This document shows positions 25,214-33,276 of a DNA stretch of 64,000 nucleotides, piece after piece. A model generated the notes under the pieces. The model saw nothing but the letters and a program-made list of their open reading frames with translations, did no database searches and had not been told where the DNA came from. This DNA comes from an uncultured candidate division WWE3 bacterium (GTDB lineage: Bacteria; Patescibacteriota; WWE3; UBA101185; UBA10185): NCBI GenBank assembly GCA_938004185.1, contig CALKWN010000065.1:124001-188000 (forward strand). Reading direction: 5' to 3'. A program made the position numbers and the translations under genes. The stretch's first letter is position 1. Each line of letters starts with the position of its first letter.

Positions 25214-25229
25214 ATAGGGTTTTACAGGA

Positions 25230-26537
25230 TTATTTCTCAATTAATTCAATTTTTGCACCTAGGCTTGTGTAGTCTTCGATAATATTGGGGTATCTCCTCA
25301 GAAGAAACTGCGCGTTGTTAATCGTAGTTTCTACCGGGTCAGCCAGTGCCAAAAGAAAAAGCGCCATAATAGCTTGTATTACGTCAGGCGGATAAACTTC
25401 CGAACTTTTAAGCTTGGCAGGTCCGGAGATGATAACCCTTTGTGGGTCGCATATAAAAACATTGCCTCCCATCGAAGCCAGTTCTCTCGAGAATTCCAAA
25501 CCCGATTCATACATCCAGTTTTGTATAAGAATTTTGCCGTTTAATTTACATCCGAGGGCTACTATTTGGGGTAAGGCGTCCACCGGAAATCCCGGCCAAG
25601 GTCTGGGCGAGAATTTAGGCAGATCGTCAGTTGCCAAAGGCATTCCGGAATTAACAAGGTCGATTTTTAACGGGTTTTTGCCGTCGATCTCCAGATCATT
25701 TCCGTTTCTTTTTATGTCAATGTTGAATTTTGATAGGTGTCTTATTACGCCGTCAACAATTTCCGGAACATTGGCGTCCTTTAAAATAATGTTACCTTTA
25801 GTCAGGGCTGCCGCGACAACGTAACCTACTATATCAATAATGTCAGGCCCCGGTTTATATGAAGATTCTTTTAAGTTTTCACTGCCTTCAATAATTATTT
25901 TATTTGTGCCGATTCCGGTAATTTTGGCTCCCATGTTGTTTAACAAAGTAAGCAGTTCGGTAACGTGAGGTTCGCAGGCCGCGTCAGTAAGCTCAAAAGT
26001 ACCGTCAACTCCGGCTGCGTACATTGCAAAATTCTCGGTGGCTGTGACACTGGCTTCAAGTTGCCATATCCGAACATTTTTCGGGTGATCTTTCACTGTA
26101 AAAGTAACTGTATCTGTGTCGAATTCAGTTTCAACCCCACACCCTTTAAAAACATCAAAATGGGCGGACAACGACCTTTTACCTAAAACGCAACCTCCCG
26201 GGACCGGAATTTTTGCTTTGCCGAATCTAGCGAGTAAGGGACCTGCAAACATTACAGAGCCCCTGAATTTTTTTGAAGACGGGGATATAACTTCCCATTT
26301 ATTTACGTTGGTGCAGTCTATTATCAGGTTGTTATAGTCGTTGTTGTCAACTTCCGCGCCCAGCTCTTTTAGTATTTCGAGAATTTTATCTACGTCTGTG
26401 GATTTGGGAACATTTTTGTAAGTTGTTTTGCCTTTTACTAAAATACTTGCTGGAAGAGCAGCGACTATTGAATTTTTGTTTGCTATGGGAGTGACGGTTC
26501 CTGTAAGTTTGTTTCCGCCTGTTACTTTTATTTTCAC
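25230..26537 (-). CDS. murA: UDP-N-acetylglucosamine 1-carboxyvinyltransferase
   Basis: MurA transfers enolpyruvate from PEP to UDP-GlcNAc, the first committed step of peptidoglycan synthesis. The protein has 435 residues with Lys21-Asn22 in the N-terminal loop (IANKNS), the catalytic Cys116 in PVPGGCVLGKR, and FPVDALPQ at the place of the base Asp. The Cys is the fosfomycin target. The sequence is rather diverged from model MurAs. Start GTG at 26537 follows TATAAT by six bases. Confidence 0.93.
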   Translation of the reverse strand: MKIKVTGGNKLTGTVTPIANKNSIVAALPASILVKGKTTYKNVPKSTDVDKILEILKELGAEVDNNDYNNLIIDCTNVNKWEVISPSSKKFRGSVMFAGPLLARFGKAKIPVPGGCVLGKRSLSAHFDVFKGCGVETEFDTDTVTFTVKDHPKNVRIWQLEASVTATENFAMYAAGVDGTFELTDAACEPHVTELLTLLNNMGAKITGIGTNKIIIEGSENLKESSYKPGPDIIDIVGYVVAAALTKGNIILKDANVPEIVDGVIRHLSKFNIDIKRNGNDLEIDGKNPLKIDLVNSGMPLATDDLPKFSPRPWPGFPVDALPQIVALGCKLNGKILIQNWMYESGLEFSRELASMGGNVFICDPQRVIISGPAKLKSSEVYPPDVIQAIMALFLLALADPVETTINNAQFLLRRYPNIIEDYTSLGAKIELIEK

Positions 26538-26543
26538 GTTTCT

Positions 26544-26577
26544 ATTATATCAGGTTACTTCGTAGCAGAAGTAACCT
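26544..26577 (-). promoter_or_regulatory. murA extended -10 promoter preceded by a 10-bp inverted repeat
   Basis: TGATATAAT (extended -10; TATAAT at 26544-26549) ends six bases before the GTG. Immediately upstream, AGGTTACTTC (26552-26561 complement) and its perfect inverted copy (26568-26577) surround a six-base spacer and cover the -15 to -40 region. No T-run follows, so an operator is likelier than a terminator for murB. Confidence 0.6.
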
Positions 26578-26614
26578 TGACAAGTTATTCAAAAAAATTG
26601 CAGACCGCAAGCAA

Positions 26615-27673
26615 TTAAAATCCTACAAAAACGACCTCGGGAACAAGCTCAATGCCAAATTTGTTTTTTACGGACGATTGAATTACGTGGCTAAATTCCA
26701 TTATTTCTTGGGCTGTTGAGTTGCCTCTGTTAATGATTGCCAGAGCGTGTTTCGTAGAAAGGCCGGTGTCCTTATAAATATATCCCTTATGAAATCCTGA
26801 ATTTTCTATCAGCCAGGCGGCTGCGATCTTAAAAGTTTTGTCAGGATTTTCATAAAGCGGAATGTTAGCATCGTATTTTTCTCTAAGTTCCCCGGCTTTT
26901 TTTGTTGAAATAGAGGGATTTGTAAAGAACGATCCGGCACTTTTCGAATCCGGATCGTTTTTGCTTACCACCATAGACTTTGACTTACGGATTTTTAGAA
27001 CGGCTTTTCTAATTTCCTTAGGAGATTCCTTTTGTTTTTCCGTCAGGTTTTTGAGCTGATCGTGTATTATCGAATTTTTGTTTACATTTTTTGTAAGGAC
27101 AATTTCAGTTGAGTAAATTATTGTTTGATTATTATTTTTAAATTTGCTGTTTCTGTATGAATAGTCGCATTTGTTTTTTGGAATTGTAATAAACTTTTTT
27201 GCCGAAATATCGTAAAGTTCTACCGATTTAATTACATCGGAAATTTGTTGACCGTATGCCCCGATATTTTGAACTGCTGAAGCTCCTACAGTTCCGGGAA
27301 TTCCGGACATGCATTCTACTCCCCGGTAATTTTTGTTTACTGTGTAAAGGACAAAATCGTCCCATTTTACGCCTGCTGCAACATTTATAACTACACTTTG
27401 CTTGTTTTCCGATTTTTTAGTTATGGACGTGTTTTTGAATTTTATTGCCAGGCCACCAAAGCCTTTATCTGATATCAGCATGTTACTTCCCTGCCCTATT
27501 ACTAAGATTTTAAGATTATTAGTTTCCGCAAATTTTATTGCATTTTGAAGGTCGGTTTTTGTTTTTATTTCAGCGTAGTATTTTAACGGGCCACCTACTC
27601 CCAGTGTTGTCATTTGGGCGGCGGATTTGTTTTTTGTTATTTTTAGGTCTTGCAATTGAGTTTGGTGGGCCAT
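26615..27673 (-). CDS. murB: UDP-N-acetylenolpyruvoylglucosamine reductase
   Basis: MurB reduces the MurA product with NADPH and FAD to UDP-MurNAc. The 352-residue protein has the FAD-binding stretch VIGQGSNML, SGIPGTVGASAVQNIGAYG, the active-site Ser in SAGSFFTNP and the final PEVVFVG with the catalytic Glu. The substrate-binding YSYRNSKFK segment fits type I MurB. It lies upstream of murA in the same direction with a 77-bp gap that holds its own murA promoter. Confidence 0.95.
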   Translation of the reverse strand: MAHQTQLQDLKITKNKSAAQMTTLGVGGPLKYYAEIKTKTDLQNAIKFAETNNLKILVIGQGSNMLISDKGFGGLAIKFKNTSITKKSENKQSVVINVAAGVKWDDFVLYTVNKNYRGVECMSGIPGTVGASAVQNIGAYGQQISDVIKSVELYDISAKKFITIPKNKCDYSYRNSKFKNNNQTIIYSTEIVLTKNVNKNSIIHDQLKNLTEKQKESPKEIRKAVLKIRKSKSMVVSKNDPDSKSAGSFFTNPSISTKKAGELREKYDANIPLYENPDKTFKIAAAWLIENSGFHKGYIYKDTGLSTKHALAIINRGNSTAQEIMEFSHVIQSSVKNKFGIELVPEVVFVGF

Positions 27674-27715
27674 CTGTCAGGATGTGCGAACTACGTATAC
27701 AAAGGATTGTGTGGC

Positions 27716-28441
27716 TCACATTCCTATATAAAGGCCCCTTCCTGTAATCCCCTTTTTATCGTAAATTGCTTTTAATCCTGCCTCCTCAAAAGCATTCATA
27801 TATTCATTTTCAGTAAAAAGGCCAATTTCATGTAGTTCGGTAAAATACTCGACTTTACCATTTGTGGCAACTAAAAAATGAAAGTCGATAATTGAAACGT
27901 TGTCTTTTCTATCACTGATATTAACCCGGGCTAATTTCATTTCAGGTTTGTTTACAAAAACAGCCGAGGGTCTTCCGATACTCCATTGATCAGGAGAAAA
28001 CCAAGGTTCGACAATTATCACACCCCCTGGTTTTAGATGTCTCTTAAAAGTTTTTATGGCTATATTTAAATTTTTAACCGTAATGGTGTAACCAATAGCG
28101 CTGAATAAGCAGGTAATTACATCAAATTTCTTTTTTATAATAAAATTAACCATATCGCCTTGGTGAAAGGTAATTTTAGGAAATCTTTTTCTTGCTACCT
28201 TGAGCATATTTATATCTACATCTAGGCCTTCAGGTTTATACCATTTAGCTAAATATGGAAAATGCCCTCCCGTACCGCACCCGATATCTAGGAGGTTGTT
28301 ACCCTTTGTTTTCTTGTATTTTTCTATAATATCCTGGATTTGCTTAGACTCATTTTCGTAATCTTTACCCTGAGCTTCATATATTGCATCGTAATATTCT
28401 GCCTGTTTTTCGTAACTCTTTTCATACGGAGATTTTTTCAT
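27716..28441 (-). CDS. Class I SAM-dependent methyltransferase
   Basis: A 241-residue methyltransferase with the SAM-binding motif LLDIGCGTGGHFPYLA and the later loop HLKPGGVIIVEPWFSP. The HEIGLFTENEYMNAFEEAGL segment resembles N-methyltransferases of sugar-nucleotide or antibiotic pathways, but the substrate cannot be fixed. A perfect TATAAT lies six bases before the ATG. Confidence 0.88.
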   Translation of the reverse strand: MKKSPYEKSYEKQAEYYDAIYEAQGKDYENESKQIQDIIEKYKKTKGNNLLDIGCGTGGHFPYLAKWYKPEGLDVDINMLKVARKRFPKITFHQGDMVNFIIKKKFDVITCLFSAIGYTITVKNLNIAIKTFKRHLKPGGVIIVEPWFSPDQWSIGRPSAVFVNKPEMKLARVNISDRKDNVSIIDFHFLVATNGKVEYFTELHEIGLFTENEYMNAFEEAGLKAIYDKKGITGRGLYIGM

Positions 28442-28447
28442 GAGATA

Positions 28448-28453
28448 ATTATA
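28448..28453 (-). promoter_or_regulatory. TATAAT 6 nt before the methyltransferase start
   Basis: Minus-strand consensus -10, six bases from the ATG at 28441. Confidence 0.6.
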
Positions 28454-28505
28454 CTAGGTTACACATGGTTTTTATATGTTGTCTCAATAACAAATGCAAG
28501 GATTT

Positions 28506-28591
28506 TGGTGGGCGAGAAGGGAGTCGAACCCTTATATCCTTGCGGACAAAAGATTTTAAGTCTTTCGTGTATACCATTCCACCACTCGCCC
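28506..28591 (-). tRNA. tRNA-Leu(TAA)
   Basis: Class II tRNA on the minus strand: acceptor GGGCGAG/CTCGCCC, anticodon stem AAAGA/TCTTT with loop CTTAAAA (anticodon UAA), leucine-type variable arm (TGTCCGCAAGGATA), T-loop TTCGACT, discriminator A and encoded CCA. Confidence 0.96.
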
Positions 28592-28611
28592 TAAAACGTG
28601 GTTGCCAAATT

Positions 28612-28710
28612 TATCTGGCGCCCCCGGAGGGAGTCGGTCACCGGTTCGCGCCTGCTGACGCGCCCGTCGACCCCGGCTCGGCACCGTCGTGCCTACGCCG
28701 TTCGACTCTG
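28612..28710 (-). repeat. tRNA-Arg 3'-end copy joined to a GC-rich insert
   Basis: Bases 28612-28636 repeat 28726-28750 exactly: the tRNA-Arg 3' end from the CGA of the T-loop to CCA plus four flanking bases. At the T-loop the copy runs into about 74 bases of very GC-rich DNA (GTGAC-CGA in the sense direction), with a hairpin GGCAC-CGTC-GTGCC at 28680-28693. Arms GAGTCG (28631-28636) and CGACTC (28703-28708) are inverted repeats. Same join and related sequence as the repeat at 13409-13534. Confidence 0.8.
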
Positions 28711-28729
28711 AAAAATACCTAACAATATC

Positions 28730-28805
28730 TGGCGCCCCCGGAGGGAGTCGAACCCCCAACCTCTTCCTTAGAAGGGAATTGCTCTATCCTTTGAGCTACG
28801 AGGGC
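28730..28805 (-). tRNA. tRNA-Arg(TCT)
   Basis: Minus-strand cloverleaf: acceptor GCCCTCG/CGGGGGC (one G-U pair), D-stem GCTC/GAGC, anticodon loop CTTCTAA (anticodon UCU) on a stem with one mismatch at its base, T-loop TTCGACT, discriminator G and encoded CCA. Confidence 0.95.
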
Positions 28806-28887
28806 ATAGCAAGTGTATTTATACCATTTAAAGGCCGAATCGCTCAATAATTAGTAGGGGCGGTTTGTGAACATGCCCGTTTCCTCA

Positions 28888-28909
28888 CCCCCTCCCACTA
28901 CCCCACCCC
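28888..28909 (-). other. Canonical G-quadruplex motif
   Basis: The minus strand has four G-runs (GGGG, GGGG, GGG, GGGGG) separated by loops of 1, 4 and 1 bases. It sits between tRNA-Arg and the divergent gene at 28949, 27 bases before that gene's -10 box. Confidence 0.55.
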
Positions 28910-28935
28910 GCCTAGACCGTCCCCAACCACAGTGC

Positions 28936-28941
28936 TATGAT
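28936..28941 (+). promoter_or_regulatory. Extended -10 (TGCTATGAT) 7 nt before the LABN gene
   Basis: TATGAT preceded by TGC and seven bases before the ATG at 28949. It overlaps the ATG at 28937, which therefore is unlikely to be the start. Confidence 0.5.
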
Positions 28942-28948
28942 TAATCAC

Positions 28949-29275
28949 ATGGTCGAACAAATAACAGCAATAATCAAACCTTTTCTCGATCCCTGGATAA
29001 TCTTCGGATTTGCCGCCCAGTTCGTGTTTTTTCTAAGATTTGCCGTGCAGTGGTGGGTATCGGAAAAAAAGAAGGAAAGTGTAATTCCGGTGGCTTTTTG
29101 GTACCTAAGCCTTGTAGGTACTTTCATGATTCTTATCTATTCAATAAAAAGACAGGATATCGTTTTTATCGCGGCTTCGGTGCTAAATTCAATGATTTAT
29201 ATCAGAAATTTGGTTCTCATTTACAATAAAAAGAAGAGATCGGAACAGAGTTCGGGCGAAAATACTACATTGTAG
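28949..29275 (+). CDS. LABN-domain membrane protein
   Basis: A 108-residue protein with three membrane segments and the pattern of the lipid-A-disaccharide-synthase N-terminal (LABN) domain: FGFAAQFVFFLRFAVQWW, then SVIPVAFWYLSLVGT and a final YIRNLVLIY. The full LpxB enzyme is not attached and no lipid A gene is in the window, so the function is unknown; free-standing copies elsewhere are often near glycosyltransferases. Confidence 0.85.
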   Translation: MVEQITAIIKPFLDPWIIFGFAAQFVFFLRFAVQWWVSEKKKESVIPVAFWYLSLVGTFMILIYSIKRQDIVFIAASVLNSMIYIRNLVLIYNKKKRSEQSSGENTTL

Positions 29276-29314
29276 AGCCAGGTTTATCTTATTACGCCGG
29301 GAAACAGTATTTTA

Positions 29315-29389
29315 TGGAGCGGCGGACCGGGCTCGAACCGGCGACCTTCTCCTTGGAAGGGAGACATTCTACCACTGAACTACCGCCGC
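29315..29389 (-). tRNA. tRNA-Gly(TCC)
   Basis: Minus-strand cloverleaf: acceptor GCGGCGG/CCGCCGC, anticodon loop CTTCCAA (anticodon UCC), T-stem GCCGG/CCGGT-type with TTCGAGC, discriminator T and encoded CCA. Confidence 0.96.
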
Positions 29390-29461
29390 AAATCTTACCT
29401 GACTATTCTACATTATTGGCTGAAAAATCCAAGTCAGCCAACCCCCGCACTTTAGTACGGG

Positions 29462-29911
29462 TTACTCCAGTTTCTTCAATAAATCTCGCTTTTTCCTCTC
29501 GTATTCCTTTTTCGTTATTTTTCCGCGGTTTAGCAACTCGCGATATCTGTTTAGCCCTTTTTCATATAAATTCATCTTCGAGGGGTCCAGTTCAGCGTCG
29601 TGGTGGAGTTTAGAGTGTGCGTGATACAGTTTTTGGTCCAATATTCTCTTTGTTTTAGCTGCCATTTTCTTGTTTACGAACTTAACGACAATATCGTCTG
29701 TGCCTGTAGTTACAATTTCCAAATGTGAAAAGAAAATTCTTGAATGAAGTGTGGCCTGTGCAATCTGGTTATACGATATAGTCATTTCCTTAACCACGAA
29801 CCAGCTTCTTTTTCTGTAAGTTAAAAGGTCGTCATATACCGAAAGAGTGGGCGGCCAGATTGTCCGGTTGAAGGTAGGGTTTCCCCTAAGCTTCATAAGT
29901 AATATTGACAT
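29462..29911 (-). CDS. PH-like domain protein with SHOCT-like tail
   Basis: A 149-residue soluble protein. Residues ~10-90 look like a bacterial PH domain (KRSWFVVKEMTISYNQIAQA, FFSHLEIVTTGTDDIVV). The C-terminus GLNRYRELLNRGKITKKEYE matches the short SHOCT motif often attached to such domains. No signal peptide. It is followed upstream by a small acidic gene in the same direction. Function unknown. Confidence 0.78.
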   Translation of the reverse strand: MSILLMKLRGNPTFNRTIWPPTLSVYDDLLTYRKRSWFVVKEMTISYNQIAQATLHSRIFFSHLEIVTTGTDDIVVKFVNKKMAAKTKRILDQKLYHAHSKLHHDAELDPSKMNLYEKGLNRYRELLNRGKITKKEYERKKRDLLKKLE

Positions 29912-29924
29912 CTCTTACATAATC

Positions 29925-30140
29925 CTAGAAAGTGTCGGAAAAATCAACATCACGTTCGAGTTCAGGTATGTAATCCACATCCGAAGGGGCCGGAATTTTT
30001 TTCTTTCTTTTGTTTTCAAGGACTGACAGGACCTCAGGGTCGAGTTCGCCTTCGGGGGAAACAGCTTCGTCGCCGTCTTCCTCCAAAATTATGTCATCCT
30101 TATTTTCTTTTTTCTTACTTTTCGGCATATTTTTGGGCAT
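29925..30140 (-). CDS. Small acidic low-complexity protein
   Basis: A 71-residue protein with a basic start (MPKNMPKSKKKE), an acidic middle and no hydrophobic segment; probably disordered. It is 13 bases upstream of the PH/SHOCT gene and likely in the same transcript. No family is recognised; coding status rests on position and clean frame. Confidence 0.6.
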   Translation of the reverse strand: MPKNMPKSKKKENKDDIILEEDGDEAVSPEGELDPEVLSVLENKRKKKIPAPSDVDYIPELERDVDFSDTF

Positions 30141-30195
30141 TGTATTTATAGAATTGTAAACTTTTTACTACATCGGACGAAATATATATACGATG

Positions 30196-30201
30196 TATAA
30201 T
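30196..30201 (+). promoter_or_regulatory. TATAAT deciding the trxB start
   Basis: TATAAT ends six bases before the ATG at 30208 and overlaps the in-frame ATG at 30193, which is therefore inside the promoter and not the start. Confidence 0.65.
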
Positions 30202-30207
30202 AATAAA

Positions 30208-31173
30208 ATGCAAGAGTCAACTTACGATTTAATAATTATAGGTGGAGGTCCTTCGGGGCTTACAGCTGCAGTGTATTCTTCACGGGCTATGTTAAAAACT
30301 TTGGCAGTTACGGGTAATCCTCCCGGAGGCCAGCTTGCTACAACTTCAGATGTTGAAAATTTTCCGGGTTTCCCTGAAGGAATCATGGGACCTGAACTAA
30401 TAGACAGAATAAGAAAGCAGGCTGAAAAATTCGGTTGCACGATTACAGATGAGAATGTGATATCTGTATCGGGCGACTTTGAAAGTGGTTTTTTAGTTGA
30501 ATTGGGAAACGGCGAAAAACTTCACACAAAAACTATAATTACGGCTACGGGTGCCTCCGCAAAATGGCTTGGCTTAGACAGTGAGCAGAGATTAAGAGGA
30601 AAGGGCGTTTCAGCTTGCGCAACTTGTGACGGCTTCTTTTTTAAAGACAAGGTTGTTGCGGTTGTAGGTGGTGGTGACGCTTCAATGGAAGAAAGCACGT
30701 TCCTGACAAAGTTCGCATCCAAAGTATACGTACTTGTCAGAGGCGGAAAAGACCAAATGAGGGCAAGCAAAATAATGCAAAAACGCGCTCTCGATAATCC
30801 TAAAATTGAGTTTTTGTTTAATACAGAGGTGGTTGAAGTACTGGGAGACAGGGTTGTTGAGGGGCTGCGTGTCCTAAACAAGGAAACAAACAAACAAGAC
30901 ACACTTAGCGATGTAAAAGGATTATTTGTAGCTATCGGACACGAACCTAATACCTCATTTCTACAAGGATTTATAGAACTCGACGAAAAGGGTTACATCA
31001 AAGTGACAGAAAATACTAAGACTTCCAAAAAAGGAGTTTTTGCTGCAGGCGACGTTGCTGACCACCGTTATCGTCAGGCAATTACGGCTTCGGGAATGGG
31101 TTGCATGGCAGCCCTTGATGCGGTGAAACTTCTTGCCGAACACGGAGTTGAAGTTAAGTCCGATGCTTATTAA
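30208..31173 (+). CDS. trxB: Thioredoxin reductase
   Basis: A 321-residue FAD/NADPH flavoenzyme that reduces thioredoxin. The FAD motif GGGPSGLTAA is near the N-terminus, the redox pair is CATC at residues 137-140, the NADPH motif is VGGGDAS, and the C-terminal FAD motif is GVFAAGDVADHRYRQA. The start at 30208 gives the family N-terminus MQESTYDLIIIGGG. The next gene begins inside its last codons. Confidence 0.96.
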   Translation: MQESTYDLIIIGGGPSGLTAAVYSSRAMLKTLAVTGNPPGGQLATTSDVENFPGFPEGIMGPELIDRIRKQAEKFGCTITDENVISVSGDFESGFLVELGNGEKLHTKTIITATGASAKWLGLDSEQRLRGKGVSACATCDGFFFKDKVVAVVGGGDASMEESTFLTKFASKVYVLVRGGKDQMRASKIMQKRALDNPKIEFLFNTEVVEVLGDRVVEGLRVLNKETNKQDTLSDVKGLFVAIGHEPNTSFLQGFIELDEKGYIKVTENTKTSKKGVFAAGDVADHRYRQAITASGMGCMAALDAVKLLAEHGVEVKSDAY

Positions 31174-32602
31174 ACCCGGAAAATTAGTTGAAAAAGTAGG
31201 TTTTGAAAAAGTTTTTATCGGTCTTGTTTTTATTCTCGGGTTTTTTGTACGTACGTTGGATTTGGGATACTCACATTATTACGGGGATGAAATAAAAACT
31301 CTTTATTTGGATAAGACGGTTCCTGCTTCCGAATTTTTTCTGAACCAAAGAAAAGGGCCGGTTCAATTTTTCGCGGTCTGGGTACTGGAGAAAATATCGG
31401 GAGGATTTTCGGAAGGAATTATAAGACTTCCCTTCTCTCTCGCCTCAAGCCTATCAATCATATTTTTTTACCTTTTTGTTAAGAAAATTTTTGGTCGTAA
31501 CGCCGGATATTTTTCTACTGCAATTTACGCCTTTTGGGGATTTAGCGTGGCTTTCGCACGGACAGCACAATATCAATCTTTTCTTATGCTTTTTGGTTTC
31601 GCCTCAATTTATTTCGCAACGGTTTACAGGGAAACAGGAAGAAGACTTCACTTACTGGCGTCAGCTTTTTTATTAGCACTATCGCTTTATAGTCACTATG
31701 ACGGAATCTTCTTCTTAATTCCGATAGTTTTTATATCAGTAAAGGACAGAGTTTCTTTTTTCAAATTTCTGAAGTTTTTTTTACTTCCCTCACTAATATT
31801 TTTAACCCCCTTCTATCTGCCTTATCTGCTAAAAGGCTATATGTCATCGAACACAGTAAACTATATTTCAAGAAGAGTCAGTGGAAGCGGGTATTTAGAA
31901 AATAACTCGCTGTACACGATAAGTGTGTATAACCCGTTGTATTTGTTTTTTATGTTGATGCTACCTGCCGTGTACGGCTTTGTAAAAAAATGGGACAAAA
32001 ACAACGTCATTACAAAAATATGGTTTGCTGTAACCTTTGTATTTTATGAAATTTTTATCAGTAATCCGGGGACGCATATACAGATTTATTTGATCCCTTT
32101 AATTATTTTATCCGGTGTAATTATGTCGGAGTTGCCGAAAGCTTTAAGGTATCTATACGGTTTTGTGATAGCCCTGTACATGTGTGTCTCATTTATTACT
32201 TTTATTCCGTCGCTTAACACAGGCTACCCATGGAAAGACTCTTCTTATCTGGGTTTGAGAGTACCGAAAATACAAAAAACGTACCAACTGTTTCTTTACG
32301 GATTCCCTTACAACAGGGGGTGGGATCAGATTTCAAAATATTTTTACGCTAAAGACGGGGTTCGGGGAGTTTACACCAATGATAACGACTCTTTTGGCGA
32401 TTACTACCTTTTAGGTTTAAACTACACACCTCCTGGTACTAACTTTATACCTCAGTATTACATAGAGATACTGGATAACCAGGAAATTGATAATCCCAAA
32501 GGCGATTTTTTCGGTGAAAGCTTTAACAAATACACCTTAGAAAAGGAAATTTTTCTTTTGGACGGCCGAAAAGCTGCTAATATCTATAGACTCACTGATT
32601 AA
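31163..32602 (+). CDS. GT-C glycosyltransferase, RKGPxQF subgroup (1)
   Basis: A 479-residue membrane protein with about ten hydrophobic segments. Outside loop 1 reads GYSHYYGDEIKT with Asp42-Glu43, followed by QRKGPVQFF (62-70), a signature shared with the genes at 33277 and 35857. A C-terminal outside part contains FPYNRGWDQISKYF. It overlaps trxB by 11 bases; an upstream ATG at 31133 lies deeper within trxB and is less likely. Confidence 0.85.
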   Translation: MLIKPGKLVEKVGFEKVFIGLVFILGFFVRTLDLGYSHYYGDEIKTLYLDKTVPASEFFLNQRKGPVQFFAVWVLEKISGGFSEGIIRLPFSLASSLSIIFFYLFVKKIFGRNAGYFSTAIYAFWGFSVAFARTAQYQSFLMLFGFASIYFATVYRETGRRLHLLASAFLLALSLYSHYDGIFFLIPIVFISVKDRVSFFKFLKFFLLPSLIFLTPFYLPYLLKGYMSSNTVNYISRRVSGSGYLENNSLYTISVYNPLYLFFMLMLPAVYGFVKKWDKNNVITKIWFAVTFVFYEIFISNPGTHIQIYLIPLIILSGVIMSELPKALRYLYGFVIALYMCVSFITFIPSLNTGYPWKDSSYLGLRVPKIQKTYQLFLYGFPYNRGWDQISKYFYAKDGVRGVYTNDNDSFGDYYLLGLNYTPPGTNFIPQYYIEILDNQEIDNPKGDFFGESFNKYTLEKEIFLLDGRKAANIYRLTD

Positions 32603-33195
32603 ACTAAATTTTCGGCTACCTTTTTCCAATTCACTATGTTCCACCAGTTAGAAATATATTCCGCTCTTCTGTTTTGGTATTTAAGGTAGTATGCGTGTTC
32701 CCACACATCTAGGCCTAAAATAGGTTTCATGCCCTGAGACACGGGATTTCCCTGATTTTGGGTGTTAACGATTAGCAACTCGTTGTTATTCGAAGCAAGC
32801 CAGGTCCAGCCGCTTCCGAAGAGTGAAAGAGCGCTGTTTGTAAATTTTTCTTTGAATTCGTCAAAAGACCCGAAGGTTGAATTTACCATTTCCGCAAGTT
32901 TTCCCGAAGGTGGGTCGTTTGAATCCGGTCCCATTATTTCCCAGAACATGTTGTGGTTTACTACCCCACCCCCGTTGTTCATAACGGCGTTTTTAATTGA
33001 AGGTTCGATAGTATCTGGGTTTTTCAAAACCTCAATAACATCTTTATTTTCCAGTTCGGTTCCGGCAACAGCAGCATTGTATTTATCTATGTATGCCTGG
33101 TGGTGCTTGGTGTGATGAATTTCCATGGTTACACCATCGATAAAGGGTTCGAGGTCATCGTACGCGTAATTTAATTTCGGTAATTCTATTTTCAT
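32599..33195 (-). CDS. sodA: Fe/Mn superoxide dismutase
   Basis: Converts superoxide to O2 and H2O2. The 198-residue protein has the ligands His27 (MEIHHTKHH), a His in NHNMFWEIM, and the Asp and His of DVWEHAYYLKYQNRR; GSGWTWLA is also conserved. Metal choice (Fe or Mn) cannot be settled by eye. AAAGGA lies before the ATG. Its end overlaps the convergent gene by four bases. Confidence 0.95.
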   Translation of the reverse strand: MKIELPKLNYAYDDLEPFIDGVTMEIHHTKHHQAYIDKYNAAVAGTELENKDVIEVLKNPDTIEPSIKNAVMNNGGGVVNHNMFWEIMGPDSNDPPSGKLAEMVNSTFGSFDEFKEKFTNSALSLFGSGWTWLASNNNELLIVNTQNQGNPVSQGMKPILGLDVWEHAYYLKYQNRRAEYISNWWNIVNWKKVAENLV

Positions 33196-33276
33196 AAACT
33201 GTCCTTTCCAAATAATATATTTATAAGTGTCTATATAATACCATAATATTTTGATTTTGCTAGAATTTATTTACAA

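Noticed and set aside
25037..25240. A 67-codon minus-strand frame in the gap
   Set aside because: It is basic and low in complexity, has no ribosome-binding site or TAnnnT box, and lies antisense to the structured RNA candidate.
30193..30207. ATG at 30193 as the trxB start
   Set aside because: It overlaps a perfect TATAAT that fits the second ATG (30208) with the common six-base spacing.
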